A stretch of DNA of 64,000 nt from Campanula takesimana (Eukaryota > Streptophyta > Magnoliopsida > Asterales > Campanulaceae): contig JAOWBW010000016.1 of the NCBI GenBank assembly GCA_026119855.1, positions 124,001 through 188,000 of the forward strand, in the 5' to 3' direction. Under the pieces are notes generated by a model. That model made no database searches and was not told the origin of the DNA. It saw only the letters and a list, made by a program, of their open reading frames with translations. The stretch's first letter is position 1, and each line of letters starts with the position of its first letter. This document shows positions 35,101 through 45,919 of the stretch, one piece after another. The translations under genes and the position numbers were made by a program.

Positions 35101-36017
35101 TTAACTAACACTCCTAACATTCTCAGAAGTATACTAACAAGTTTAGAACTCCTATTTCAAGCCCAATTCATTTCTTTTACCGTCCCATAAATAATAGGAC
35201 AATTTCCTTTTATTCCACTTAAATATTTCACCGTCTCAAAAGTATAAGTACAACTTTATATTATACTAATATACCCATTTAGAGATACTTCCATTCATTT
35301 CCCCGTACCACAAATAATGGTACGATTTTTCTAATAATATTTAAATCAAGTTACTATTTTACCGTCTCACGAATAGGAGTATAATTTTCAATACTTTTTC
35401 AAGTTTCTTTTCCCAGTTGCAAGCTATTCCTTCATACTTAGCATACGAATACTCCCTTCGTCCCAATTTTACAAGTATCACAAAAATTACTCAAAACACA
35501 ATTTTAACAAGAACAAGTAGCGGGAATAACATATATGCATGTTATTACAAGTAAGGGGGAGTCAATAACTTACCTAGTCAAAAATCAAGTTGACCCAAAT
35601 TAATTTCTGATCGGTCTGGAACGCTCTATTCAACGCCACGGATATTTATCCGGGACCGAAATCACGAACAGAGGGATAATTAATCGCGATGAGTCGAGAA
35701 TAGGGTAAAATTGAACTCCTATCTATGAAACAGAGAGAAAGAACGAGAATGATGAAGAATGAATTGCCTTTCACAGGCAAACAACAAGATATACTTCAAC
35801 TATCCAAGAATTGCAGCTAGGCCCCTCAAGTTCTAACTTTGACAAAAAGGCCCCTAAACTTTCAACTTTAACATTTAACCACCTTAATTTTCTAAAGTAG
35901 TTAAATAATTAACTCAAATAAAATAGCATATAAATATGCTAGCCAAGAATTTAACAAGCAAGTCAAAAATTTAACAAATAAGTCAAATATTTAACGAGAT
36001 TAAGGATGGGCGTTACA
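32111..36017 (-). repeat. LARD-like element, right (5') LTR
   Basis: 3907 bp, the same length as the left LTR, with sparse substitutions (several fall in the first 400 bp). Carries the 38-bp array at 33201-33352 and the hairpin cluster at 34925-35031. Confidence 0.9.
33201..33352. repeat. 4 x 38-bp tandem repeat in LARD right LTR
   Basis: Same four-unit array as at 27948-28099. The copy number is unchanged between the LTRs. Confidence 0.92.
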
Positions 36018-36553
36018 TTAATTCTGATCATTTATTATAGAATCTTTGTCTTTTGACATTCTATGATTGTTCAAGGGTACTTGTGCAATTAATTTTCCCT
36101 CGTTTTTCTTTTTTAAAAAAAAAATATTTTCTGGAGATATATTTCTTGCACCCCTAACTTACACCAAAACATATATTTTTGAAGTTTGTGCAAAAATTAG
36201 TTAAAATTGCTCATACACTTATAAGGGAAGTGGAACAGTTTTTCTTTACTCAAAATGTCACATCAAAGTACTTTGTGTCATTCAGTATTAATTGGCCATC
36301 CCCTCCTTAAAAGCCCTTATAAATGCCCATCCTTTCACCTTCCTATTTTTTTTTGAAAACCTAACCTATATATTTGACTTTACACCTCCCTTTCTCCATT
36401 ATCATCATTACCCTCCTCTCTCTTTTTCTTTCTCTCTCTCGGACACCTCCCTTTCCAGACTAACTCTCCACCGCCCTCTCTCTCTCTACTCATTTTCTTC
36501 GATTTTCTTCGATTTTCTTCATTTCCTCTCCATTTATTCTTATATATACATTA
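36018..36553 (+). promoter_or_regulatory. Putative promoter and leader of the Copia-B env-position gene
   Basis: A TATA-like box (TTATAAATG, about 36317) lies some 235 bp before an ATG at 36554, followed by a long CT-rich leader (about 36410-36535), both typical of plant genes. It is internal to Copia-B, downstream of pol and separated from it by the LARD insertion. Confidence 0.45.
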
Positions 36554-39303
36554 ATGGGTCCTACGAAAGCTTCTAAAGATCCTCAAGACGAGATGATATG
36601 AATTCTAACCCTTACTCTCTCTAAATTTTTGCATTTTTTTGTTTTCTGGGTTTCGGTTTTATCTCAACCGAAAATTGCACTTTCTTTGATTGTACTTGTT
36701 TCGGTTCTCCGTTTTTGAAATAGTTTGTTGGGTTTTGTTCGTATTGAGATTTAGAGTCTTTTAAACTAAACTTTTCAATGATCAATGCCTTATATTTTGC
36801 GAATCTGGAGTTTTTCCATTTTTGAAACTTTCAAATTTTTGGATCTTTGAATCCATTTTCTGGAATCATTGTTGTTTTGTACTTGTTTTGGTTTGCATAT
36901 TTTGATTCCTAGTGTTCATGCGATCGTTTTGATATATTATTTGTTTTATTTGGTGAAGTTTCACGATTTTCGTGTTCTTGGTGTTCTTCGAGCACTCAAG
37001 GATTGTTCTTTGTGTTCTTCGTTTTTCTTGCTTGACTTGGGTTTCAAAATTCTCAAAACTTGTTTTTCAAAATTTTCATGTTTGATCCTTATTTCTTGTA
37101 TGTCTTTGTTTTGCATGTGTTTGTGTTATTTTGTGCGTTTTTATGCTAAGTACAAATTATTTATATAGAAATGCGCCTAAATATAACTCTATGCGCCTAC
37201 CATGCTTATGCGCCAGAAGTATCATCATGCGCCCTAAGTGATTCATGCACCAAACAATTGTATGCGCCTCATGCTATTACAAGTGTTATGTGCCTCTATC
37301 ATTTACGCGCCTCATGATATTATGCGCCTAAAATTTTTTATGCGCCTATATTTATACTTAGTTAATTTTTTCTATGTTTAATTTTTCCTTAGTATTTTAC
37401 ATAGATTCATTTTATGTTCCTTTTTATATTTTTGCTCATTCAAAAGTTCTTACGCCTATATAAATCATGCGCCTTGAATCTTTCTGCGCATATTCATGCG
37501 CCCTTGATTCTACGCGCCTGATTCATTTACGCGCCTCAAATTTTCTATGCGCCTCAAATATACTTTGATCATTTGATGTTTCTATGTGCCTCAACACACC
37601 TAACTTAAATCATTGCTATTGTTTTCAGGATATTGCAAATTTTAGGCCTGGTGAAACCTTTGACCTCACTGAGTTAGATGCTGAACCAATGGGCATTAAT
37701 ATTATGGAATACATCAGAACTGCTGGTCTTCTGCCACTATTCACTCTGGATCAACCCTTCTACTCACCACTTCTTGTTGAAGAGTTCTTCTCTACTGCCA
37801 AATTCGTGGAGTTACCAACTGACACTGAAGGGTTAGTGCGCTACAGGATACACGCCGTTGTTCAAAATGTTGAACTCACCATTTCTGCTGGCACTATCAA
37901 GCACGCTGTTAACTTCAACACTTCTGGCCCTCAAAGCATCGCTGGTAAAGCCAACTCTTATTCAGCCGCCGTGCAGAACATTGTTGCACGCACTTATCTC
38001 AATATCCCCACTCTTCAGAATAACATCAAGAATGTTGATATTAGGGATGGAGGAGATCTTTTAGCACATATAGCGCATCTCGTTGACGCGTCGATTGTGT
38101 TTAAATCGGGAAATGTGAATAGATTCATAGTGGAGCAGTGGAAATATACTGCGGCAATTATGGGAAAGGCCAAGCTCAATTGGCCTCAAGTTCTGCTCAA
38201 GACTTTGCTAGACCAGATTGACAAGTACAACAAGAACAAGGATGAAGGGAAGACAAAATTCAAGACCCACTGCAGAATCCTCACCAAAATTTTTCTCACC
38301 TACCTAGCACTTGCCCAATTCCTTAATGAAAACTCTGTTTATAAAACAGATGATGTTCCAGTATTTGGAAAATACAATCTTGTCTTGAAGAGGCGCAGCG
38401 CATTGCCAAGCGCGCGCCACGAGTTAAGGGTGCTCAGTTAGTTGATGAAGAAACTGAGTCAGATGAGGAGAATGCTAAAGGCGCAGCAGATGGCGCAGAT
38501 ACTGGGATTGAACCTAGCGCAGAAACTGGCGCTCCATCTGGCGCTGGTACAGACAAAGGAAAAGGGATTGCACCTGTTGAGCGCAGAGACAGACCACCAA
38601 AGCGCCCTAGGACTGACCAAGAGGATCTTCAGGCTATTAAACGCGCGCAAGAGGCTAGTTTGGCCGAAGCGCAGAAAAAGAGGGATGAAGACTATCAATT
38701 GAAGCAAGCCACTGAAATGGCTAAGGCAGAAAGGCGCAAAGGCGTAGGGTCTAGCGCTGATGAACGCGCGCCTGCCCCTAATACGCCTCCAAATAAGTCC
38801 ACTCATGCACCTGTAACACCTCCAAAACCAACTCCAACTCCAGTTCCACTCACTTCTCATCAACAACAACTTAAAGATAAACTCTCCCTTGATTTATTTG
38901 GTGACTTAAGTGAGGCACAAGTTGAGGGGGAGCCTGAACCTTTCAAGAGGCGCAAATCATCTACTGAGCCTATGGCTCATGTGCCTCCTTTATCTACATA
39001 GGAACCCACTTCAAGTGATGATTATATCCATCTCCTATACACACTTTTGGTCATTCACCAGCCAGACGCTCCCCTACTCCTGCGCCTCAACATTCTCCTG
39101 CGCCTACTCCTCCAACTCCTGATATGAGTATGGTAATTTCTCTGCTTCAACAAATTCAACAAGGACAAGCTCGAATTGAGTCTCAGTTTGAGCTTCATAC
39201 TTCAATGTTAACCAATCAAGCCGATGAGATTAATGCCATTAAGGGGGAGATAACGCGTATTAGCGCTGATATCAGAGACAAACATTTCCTAACCCCTCAG
39301 TAA
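36554..39303 (+). pseudogene. Copia-B env-position gene, apparently spliced (transposon-protein-like)
   Basis: Proposed exon 1 is 36554-36595 (14 codons). The intron acceptor is TTTTCAG ending 37628, and exon 2 starts at 37629, also in phase 0; the donor reads ATATGA where GTATGA would be expected, consistent with one G-to-A change. Exon 2 is open to 38441 and resembles the 'putative plant transposon protein' proteins by pattern only (EYIRTAGLLPLF, then LVEEFFSTAKFVEL). A frameshift near 38385 leads to an acidic, Ala/Pro/Lys-rich region with KRP/KRRK clusters. After a TAG at 38999-39001 and further shifts, a coiled-coil-like end (39120-39303) follows. The intron (36596-37628) is full of TGCGCC repeats. 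Sireviruses carry an env-like ORF in this position, but no signal peptide or membrane segment is visible. Confidence 0.55.
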
Positions 39304-39313
39304 TGGAGCGATG

Positions 39314-41938
39314 CTATAGCTCAAATGAATGATTTAGTTCACCCATCATGCTCATCTCGAACTTTCTCTGCATTAGCTTCTCAAATCTCTTGCAAAGTGA
39401 TTCATTAGTAGAACCAAAAATAATATCATCGACATATATTTGAACAAACAATGAATGACCCTTGTGCTTGGCAACAAATAAAGTAGTATCGATTTTACCT
39501 CGAGTGAAACCTAAGCCATCACTAAGTAAGAATTTAGAAAGGGTTTCATACCATGCCCTTGGAGCTTGCTTTAGGCCGTAGAGAGCTTTCTTCAATCGGT
39601 AGACATGATTAGGCTTCTTGGAGTCCTCGAAACTAGGTGGTTGTTCAACATACACAAGTTCTTGGAGTTCTCCATTCAGGAAGGCACTTTTCACGTCCAT
39701 TTGATACAGTTTGAATTCTTTGAAGGCAGCATAGGCTAAGAAAATTCTTATAGCTTCCAATCTTGCAACAGGAGCGAATGTCTCATCGTAGTCAATTCCT
39801 TCTTCTTGTCGGTAGCCTTTAGCAACTAACCTTGCTTTGTTTCTAATAATATTCCCAGCTTCATCCAATTTATTCCTGTAGACCCATTTTGTACCAATCA
39901 CTTGTTGAGATGATGGTCTTGGCACTAGTTCCCACACATTGCATCTTTCAAACTGATTCAGTTCCTCTTGCATGGCTTCAACCCAACCAGGATCGGCAAG
40001 AGCTTCTTCAGTCTTCTTTGGTTCTATGTTGGAAACCATAGCAGATGAGAAGAGACTTTCAGCATATGCTCTACTAAGGTTTCTTGTTAATCTTGGACCA
40101 AAGACATCACCAATCACATTTTCTAATGGATGATCACGAACTGGTCTAACTTCTCTCGGCACATCTTGTCTGACTGTATCTTGTTGGAGTGATTCTAGAG
40201 GAGGATCAAGATTAGCAGATGGAGAAAGAGAATTAGAGTTTTGGGTGAGAGGTGGATTAGATTGAGAGCTTGTTGGGAAGGGCCTTATAACAGAAATTGG
40301 TTGAGGGCTAGATCTGTCTTCAGGATGATCAGCAGAATTTGCATCGGCAAATGGATTATGAAAGTTATCGGTAAGATCATGTTCTGCCGATGATGGGAAA
40401 TAATGAGTATCTGCTGGTTCTTCTACTGAAATGACTGGATCAGCAGCTGGTACTTGACCTGCAGGGTTAGAATTACTGGATTCACCTGTCTCATGAGCAC
40501 TAGAAGCATTAGTACTATTTGGAGCCTTATCAGACTCTAACAAATCAAATTCATCAAAGGTTACATGAACAGATTCAACAATTTTCAAAAGTTTCTTATT
40601 AAAAAATCGAAAGGCCTTACTGTGTTTAGCATATCCAACAAAGATTCCTTCATCAGCTTTCTCATCAAATTTACCTCTGTGCTCTTTACCGTTGTAAAGC
40701 ACGTAACATTTGCAGCCGAATATTTTGAAGAATCCAATGTTGGGAGTTCTGCCTCTCCAGAGTTCATAAGGAGTCTTGTTATGGAATTTGTTGATGAGAG
40801 ATCTGTTCTGAGTGAAGCAGGCGGTATTGATGGCTTCAGCCCAAAAATATTTCGGCAGCCTGGCTTCAGCAATCATGGTCTTACCAGCTTCAATGAGAGT
40901 TCTGTTCTTTCTCTCAACGACACCATTTTGTTGTGGTGTACCGACAGCTGAGAAGTTGTGGTCTATGCTATGATCATCACAATACTGAGCAATACCATTG
41001 TTCTTGAATTCAGTGCCGTTGTCTGATCTCATGCTGATGATATCGCTTTCTTTCTGTGTTTGTAGTAGTCTGAATAACTTGGTAGCAACGGCATAAGTGT
41101 CATCTTTGTGACTGAAAGTTTCCACCCAAGTATATCTAGAGAAATCATCTACTACAACCAAGGTATATCTACTTCCCCCAATACTTGCTATAGTTGTGGG
41201 GCCAAATAGATCCATATGTAGCATTTGGAGGCACTTAGATGTTGACATGCGGGGCTTGCTTCGGAAGGATGATTTATGTTTTTTTCCAAGCAGGCAGGCC
41301 TTGCATTTCTTTTCTTGATTAGCAGACACTTGAGGTAAACCGGTAACCAGATTTGAACCAGCAAGCTTGGATAGATATTTGAAGTTCAAGTGACTGAGTC
41401 TCTTGTGCCATAGCCATGAGTTCTCACTGATGTTCTTAGCTACAAAACAAACATTAGCAACACCAGTAATAGCACTTAAGTCTACTGCATAAATGTTACC
41501 TTTTCTTTTGGCAGTGAGAAGAGTTTCATTGGAAGCAATGTCTTTCACATAGCAACTGGAAGTAGTAAATACACATTGCATTCCTTTATCACAGAATTGT
41601 GATATAGATAGAAGGTTATGTTTCAGACCATCCACTAGAGAGACCTTATGTACAGTAACTGCACCTCTCTTGATGGTACCTATACCGATGATTTTTCCTT
41701 TGGCATTATCACCGAAAACCACTGGGGGACCTGATGCTTCTGAGATATCAGCAAGTAGATCTGCAAATCCTATCATGTGTCTTGAACAGCCACTATCTAG
41801 AATCCATAAATCCTTGCTTGCACCAGTTGAGACCATGAAGCATTCCTGAAATAAAACGGTATGCTTATGGTCCCCCTTATTCTTGGGTCCGAGGGTTAGT
41901 TCCTCTTTGGCAACCACATCTGGCCACCACTAGAGGAT
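39314..41938 (-). pseudogene. pol: Copia-C pol: protease, integrase, partial RT
   Basis: About 870 codons without a stop. Protease with DLWILDSGCSRHM (DSG intact, about 41800); pre-integrase LWHKRLSHLNFKYLSKL (about 41400); integrase core with VVVDDFSRYTW (about 41150), SDNGTEF (about 41020) and a Glu in GVVERKNRT (about 40910), so the DDE triad is complete. A Ser/Pro-rich linker follows, then RT with MDVKSAFLNGE and YVDDIIFGS. The last six residues before the stop at 39314 come from the joined sequence, not from RT. It is in a different frame from gag, with the change near 41920-41935. The domains are better preserved than in Copia-B, which suggests a younger copy before truncation. Confidence 0.9.
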
Positions 41939-44442
41939 GTAACCTCAGTGGGTCCAGATAGGTGCTTCAAGAGGCATTCATGAGCCTTGTGACCATAATC
42001 AGAATAATTAGAACATCTCACTTGACTGATAGGCTGTGGAGTCGGTAGAACGTCATTCTGTTTAGTCAGTGCATCGGCAGAACTAGGGAATTGAGCAGGC
42101 ACAAACTTAGTAGGTTTAAAGGTGCTAGTGTTGCCTTTCTTTCCATTCTGTTTACCTTTGACAGTTACCTTTTTAGGTACTTGTCCATCGGCAACAGATG
42201 TGGTTAGACCAGCAGTACTAGCTCTACTGATGTATTCACCAAGAATACCGTTATCGGCAGACTCAGTATCAGCAACCTTAACATATCTTTGTTTGTGCTT
42301 ATCATTTTGTTTGTTCTGGTTCTTAGGATACTTCATTGCCACAGCACTGTATATTGGCTTAGCATCCTTATGCACTGAATTAACAGGACTACATTCAACT
42401 TTCTCATCCTTTTTCTCGGTCGCACAAGTTTCAGTAGAGCTACTGCTGCTGGAATCAAATCCTAACCCAGATTGGTCCTTATATGACATTTGGGTCTGTA
42501 GGATTGTTTCAACAGCAACTCTAGATTTTGTGTAAGAATCAACAATCCTTGAGAGATGATTGTTTCTTTTCACAAGATCTTCGATCTGAACTATCAATAC
42601 TGCTACTTGGCTTTTGAGATCCAAGTTTTCTTTCTTTAGAAGAACAGACTCAAGCTCATGTCCTTTGAGAAACTTAAGTTCAGACACAAGCAAGTCATTC
42701 TCTGCAGAAATTCTATTGAAATCAGCAGCCATCACTTTATGAACGCTACTCAGCTTCTCATGATCAATAAAAAATTCATCCATTGTCTCTACCATTTCAG
42801 CTTTGGATATTTCAGGAAAGGGGTCAGCTAAAATTTTGGTGGCAGAAGGAATAGGTTTGGGAGAGAAGTCAGGTAGAGAAGAGATGGGTTTGGATAAGCT
42901 TTTGGCAATGCTAGGATGCTCGGTGAATGAGAATTTTCTGGTCATTGGTAAGGGTTTAGGTTTGATGGCAGTGAATTGAATGGAGTTACACTGACCATAG
43001 AGAGAGGTTCCCACTTGGTGAACTCTGTATCCATTTGGGTTCTCTGCTTTGACACTAATCTCTTTGAAGTGTGGTTGAGGTCTTCCAGTAGCTTCTTCTC
43101 TGACTGGAGATCTTGGAGGAGATGGATCTCGGTAGACTAGAGTCGGTAATGTGGATGTATCGGCATCTTCCATGTCTAGGGCGACAAAACTTACATCGGC
43201 ATCTTCATCTTCATCGGCATCTTCGTCTGAGTCAGTTTCACACCAAACCGGCAAGGCCTTTTCTGTGCTTTCATCGGCAACAAATCTTCGAGACTTGGGA
43301 TGTCTCTTGTTGAATGACTTCCTCACATACTCATATTTTGGTTGAGGACATTTAGAAGCAAAGTGACCAGGTTTTCTGCAGTTGAAGCAAACAAGATCAC
43401 CTTTGTTGTTCTTTCTGTCGGTAGCACTTGTTGAGGGTTTGTTGTAACTTGCTGGTTTTTGAAATGTTGGTGTGAATGATTTTGGTTGCTGGTAGCTTCC
43501 TTTCTGTATCCTTTTAAAGTCTTTAAACCTTTTGTAGTTCCTAGCGAAGGCGGCAAATTCGTCTTCTTCCATAGGCTGTTCTGAGGTAGTTTTAGGGGTT
43601 TTGGAAGTGCAGGGTATAGGATGGGGATCTATAGGAGGGAATTTGTTTTAAGGGAAGGATATCTGTGACTGAGCTGATAGAGACAAGTTTTTGAAATTTT
43701 TATCGAGAACGTTAAGTTTTTGCAGTTCTCTCTCATACAGGAATAGACTAGACACAAGATTCTGAATAGAAGTCTTGTTCAAGTCTCTCACTTCTCTAAC
43801 AGCGGTGACCTTGGTATGATACTCATTTCCCAAAGAACTTAGAAAACGAATATTCAGGTCTTTCATAGTATAAACCTTTCCTAATGAAGCACATAAATTA
43901 CTTACCTCGCAGAATCTGTCGTAGGCACTCCTTAGTGATTCACCATCTTGTTTCTTGAAGGATTCAAACTCAGCAATACAATCATAGAGTCTGTTGTCCT
44001 TTACCTGCTCATCACCTTCAAAGTATGCAAGGAGCTTGTTCCAGCATTCTTGAGCCGTGGAGCACAAGTCAATGAGTTTATATTGCTTGTCGTCCAAACC
44101 ACAAGAGATAATGTGGCATGCTTTTCCATCTAGGGCAGCTGAAAGTTTGTCGTCCTCAGTCCATTCCTCTCTTGGTTTCTCGACCAAGGTTTCTTCAATC
44201 TGAACATGGGTTTCTTGTTCAGTGTCACGATCAGCATGTTGTGTCAGCGGAGTGGAGGGAATAGGTCTATAGGTGGTTGAGACTTTTAAAGGAATGATTG
44301 GACCACCTTCTATGACCTTCATCAACCGATCATCGATTGAGTTCATATACTTTATCATACAAGATTTCCAGACACCAAACTCGTTGACATTTAACAACGG
44401 TATGGTAGTGATGTTAAATGACTGCACGATTTTTCCTGCCAT
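41896..44442 (-). pseudogene. gag: Copia-C gag with zinc knuckle and coiled coil (one stop)
   Basis: The ATG at 44442 opens a UBN2/copia gag domain (WKSCMIKYMNSIDDRLMKVI near the N-terminus; AQECWNKLLAYFEG; LNIRFLSSLGNEY). A TAA at 43648-43650 interrupts it, and the same frame continues through a CCHC knuckle (CFNCRKPGHFASKCP, about 43350-43395), an acidic stretch rich in Asp/Glu-Ala, and leucine-rich coiled coils (about 42560-42720). It ends at 41896. A second Cys/His segment (CSNYSDYGHKAHEC, about 41975-42015) parallels the one in Copia-B at 7500. Gag packages the RNA; the frame change at the C-terminus separates it from pol. Confidence 0.85.
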
Positions 44443-44489
44443 GGTATCGGCAATACAAGCTGCAAAGCTTGGAAATTTCTTTCAAAACT

Positions 44490-44505
44490 CCAAGCTCTGA
44501 TACCA
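44490..44505 (-). promoter_or_regulatory. Copia-C primer-binding site
   Basis: On the minus strand TGGTATCAGAGCTTGG follows the LTR end, a match to the initiator-Met tRNA primer site used by copia elements. Confidence 0.85.
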
Positions 44506-44507
44506 AT

Positions 44508-45838
44508 TGTTAGGCCCAATTGGTAGGAAAATAGGCTAGAGGAGGGGGGTGAATAGCCTTTTTAAAACTTTTACAAAGAAACACTTTTAAATGCAAAGTC
44601 ACTTATCAGTTTGCAAACTATTATCAGTAAGCGCAGCGGAGAAGATATGACTAAGTTTTAACTCACACTTTAAATCGGTAAGAAATAGTTTTCAGAGCTT
44701 AGTTTAAACACAAAGTTGTTTCCAAAAGTTCAATGCAGTTTCAAGAGATTGGTCAATGGAAATTACAATGAATCAGTACGAACATATGCAATCTGCCGGT
44801 GATAGAATTCCAACCGGCAATGATAAGGTAAGCAACAGAGACACAGGGATTTGGAGAGGTTCACAGTGTAAATACTGCTACGTCCTCTACCAAGTTTGGT
44901 CAGAACTTGGATTTGGGTTAAGAGTACTATTAGATATCTCTAGTCTATTACAAGCACGGCTTTGCCGGTATACAAAGACTAAGTTCTAGAAATTTCTAAA
45001 GGATCGTAAAACAAATCTGACCAAGTGTTTTTGAGCGGCAACTTCAAGATAACTTATCTCACTCAGGTGGGTGTGTGAATAACTTAAACAACGTATTCCT
45101 TATATGATCTAGTTCGGAAATACTAACAATGTTGTTTGAGTTGGTGCACAAGTGTATGTCCTATTAAATGATCTAATGATTATCTGGACACAGAATGTTT
45201 GAGTCTTTAATGAATACTCAAAAACATTCAACTCTCTTCAATGCTCTATTTTCACCAACCTTCTTCAATGCTCCAAGTCCACTATTTATAAGAGGAGTGA
45301 ATGTCTTGAGTCTTGTAGAAGAAGGCTTGCAATTTGAATATCCAGCTAGGTAGTTGAGGAGCATTAAATGCGGTATCTTTAGCATTAATGACGAAGATAT
45401 GTGGTACACGCATGCTCGCAAAAGTCTGATGGGTAAAGACCCATTTGTCTCAACCGGTTACCTGCAAAAAGCAAGTAGGGACAAAGTATAGCTAAAACTA
45501 GCTATGTGTCAGACAGCGCAGTAATCATGACAGAGCAGTTAAACTACTTTGATAAAACAGTATGAAAGGACAGGGACAATCAGCAAGGTTGACTTTAAAG
45601 ATGAAACGATGTAACCTGACTGACAGTACAGACTGTCTTTCTTTATCGGCAAGTTAAGAATGGAGTTGATCGGCAACTTGTTTAGCAAGTTGATCGGCAA
45701 CTTGTCGCAAGTTAAGAATAGAGTTGATCGGCAACTAGTTTACTGGTCTGCTGATTTGCTTCCTCTTGCTCGTTTTCCTTGTTTGAAGAGTTGGAATACA
45801 CCTGTGCTGGTCACCAAGAATCCTAAGAGTACCTTACA
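44508..45838 (-). repeat. Copia-C 5' LTR
   Basis: The inner boundary (44508, TGTTAGGCCCAATTGG on the plus strand) is firm because of the primer site. The outer boundary at about 45838 (CCTTACA) is a guess from the TG...CA rule. A C-rich tract near the inner end (GGAGGGGGGTGAATAG) is typical of Sirevirus-like LTR ends. Minus-strand TATA at 45281-45290 (TATAAATAGT); hairpin repeats at 45645-45738 lie upstream of it. Confidence 0.75.
45645..45738. promoter_or_regulatory. AAGTTGATCGGCAACTT hairpin cluster in Copia-C LTR
   Basis: Four copies of a unit with arms AAGTTG/CAACTT around ATCGG, or partial versions of it, about 360 bp upstream (minus strand) of the TATA box. Confidence 0.55.
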
Positions 45839-45919
45839 ATGGTTCTAATAAAATTGGGGGATCCTAAGTGATAACTATGATTGGGATTAAGCAATTCTAT
45901 GTCCTAAACATATATTTGA
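45839..45919. other. Junction between Copia-C and Copia-A
   Basis: About 80 bp that I cannot assign. It includes AAAATTGGGGGATCC, which could be a leftover polypurine tract. The Copia-A frame is open only from about 45920. Confidence 0.4.

Larger units (their letters stand above)
26859..36017 (-). mobile_element. LARD-like non-autonomous gypsy-derived element (9.16 kb)
   Basis: Two 3907-bp LTRs (26859-30765 and 32111-36017) flank only 1345 bp of interior. The target duplication TTAAT is perfect (26854-26858 and 36018-36022). On the minus strand the LTR is TGTAACGCCC...GGGGCGTGTCA. A TGGTATCAGAGC primer site (32096-32107) follows the 5' LTR, and a purine tract (AAGGTGGGGAGGA, 30766-30778) precedes the 3' LTR. 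The sequence next to that tract (TTCGAGGACGGATATTC) has the form seen at the pol end of plant chromovirus gypsy elements, so it is probably a derivative that lost gag-pol. The LTRs are nearly identical, so insertion was recent. It would need gag and enzymes supplied in trans. Confidence 0.88.
39337..45838 (-). mobile_element. Copia-C, Sirevirus-like element truncated in RT
   Basis: Minus strand: 5' LTR (44508 to about 45838), primer site (44490-44505), gag, protease, integrase and the first part of RT. It breaks off at about 39337, just after the MSMMGEL segment, and joins the end of the Copia-B env-position gene. RT C-terminus, RNase H and 3' LTR are missing. TCGGCA/TGCCGA hexamers are frequent in it, as TGCGCC is in Copia-B. 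Confidence 0.85.

Noticed and set aside
36869..37168. 99-codon Phe/Leu/Cys-rich frame that looks like a membrane protein
   Set aside because: Lies within the proposed intron of the env-position gene in T-rich sequence; hydrophobicity follows from base composition.
40565..40951. Plus-strand 128-codon frame opposite Copia-C pol
   Set aside because: Shadow of the integrase-RT linker region on the minus strand.
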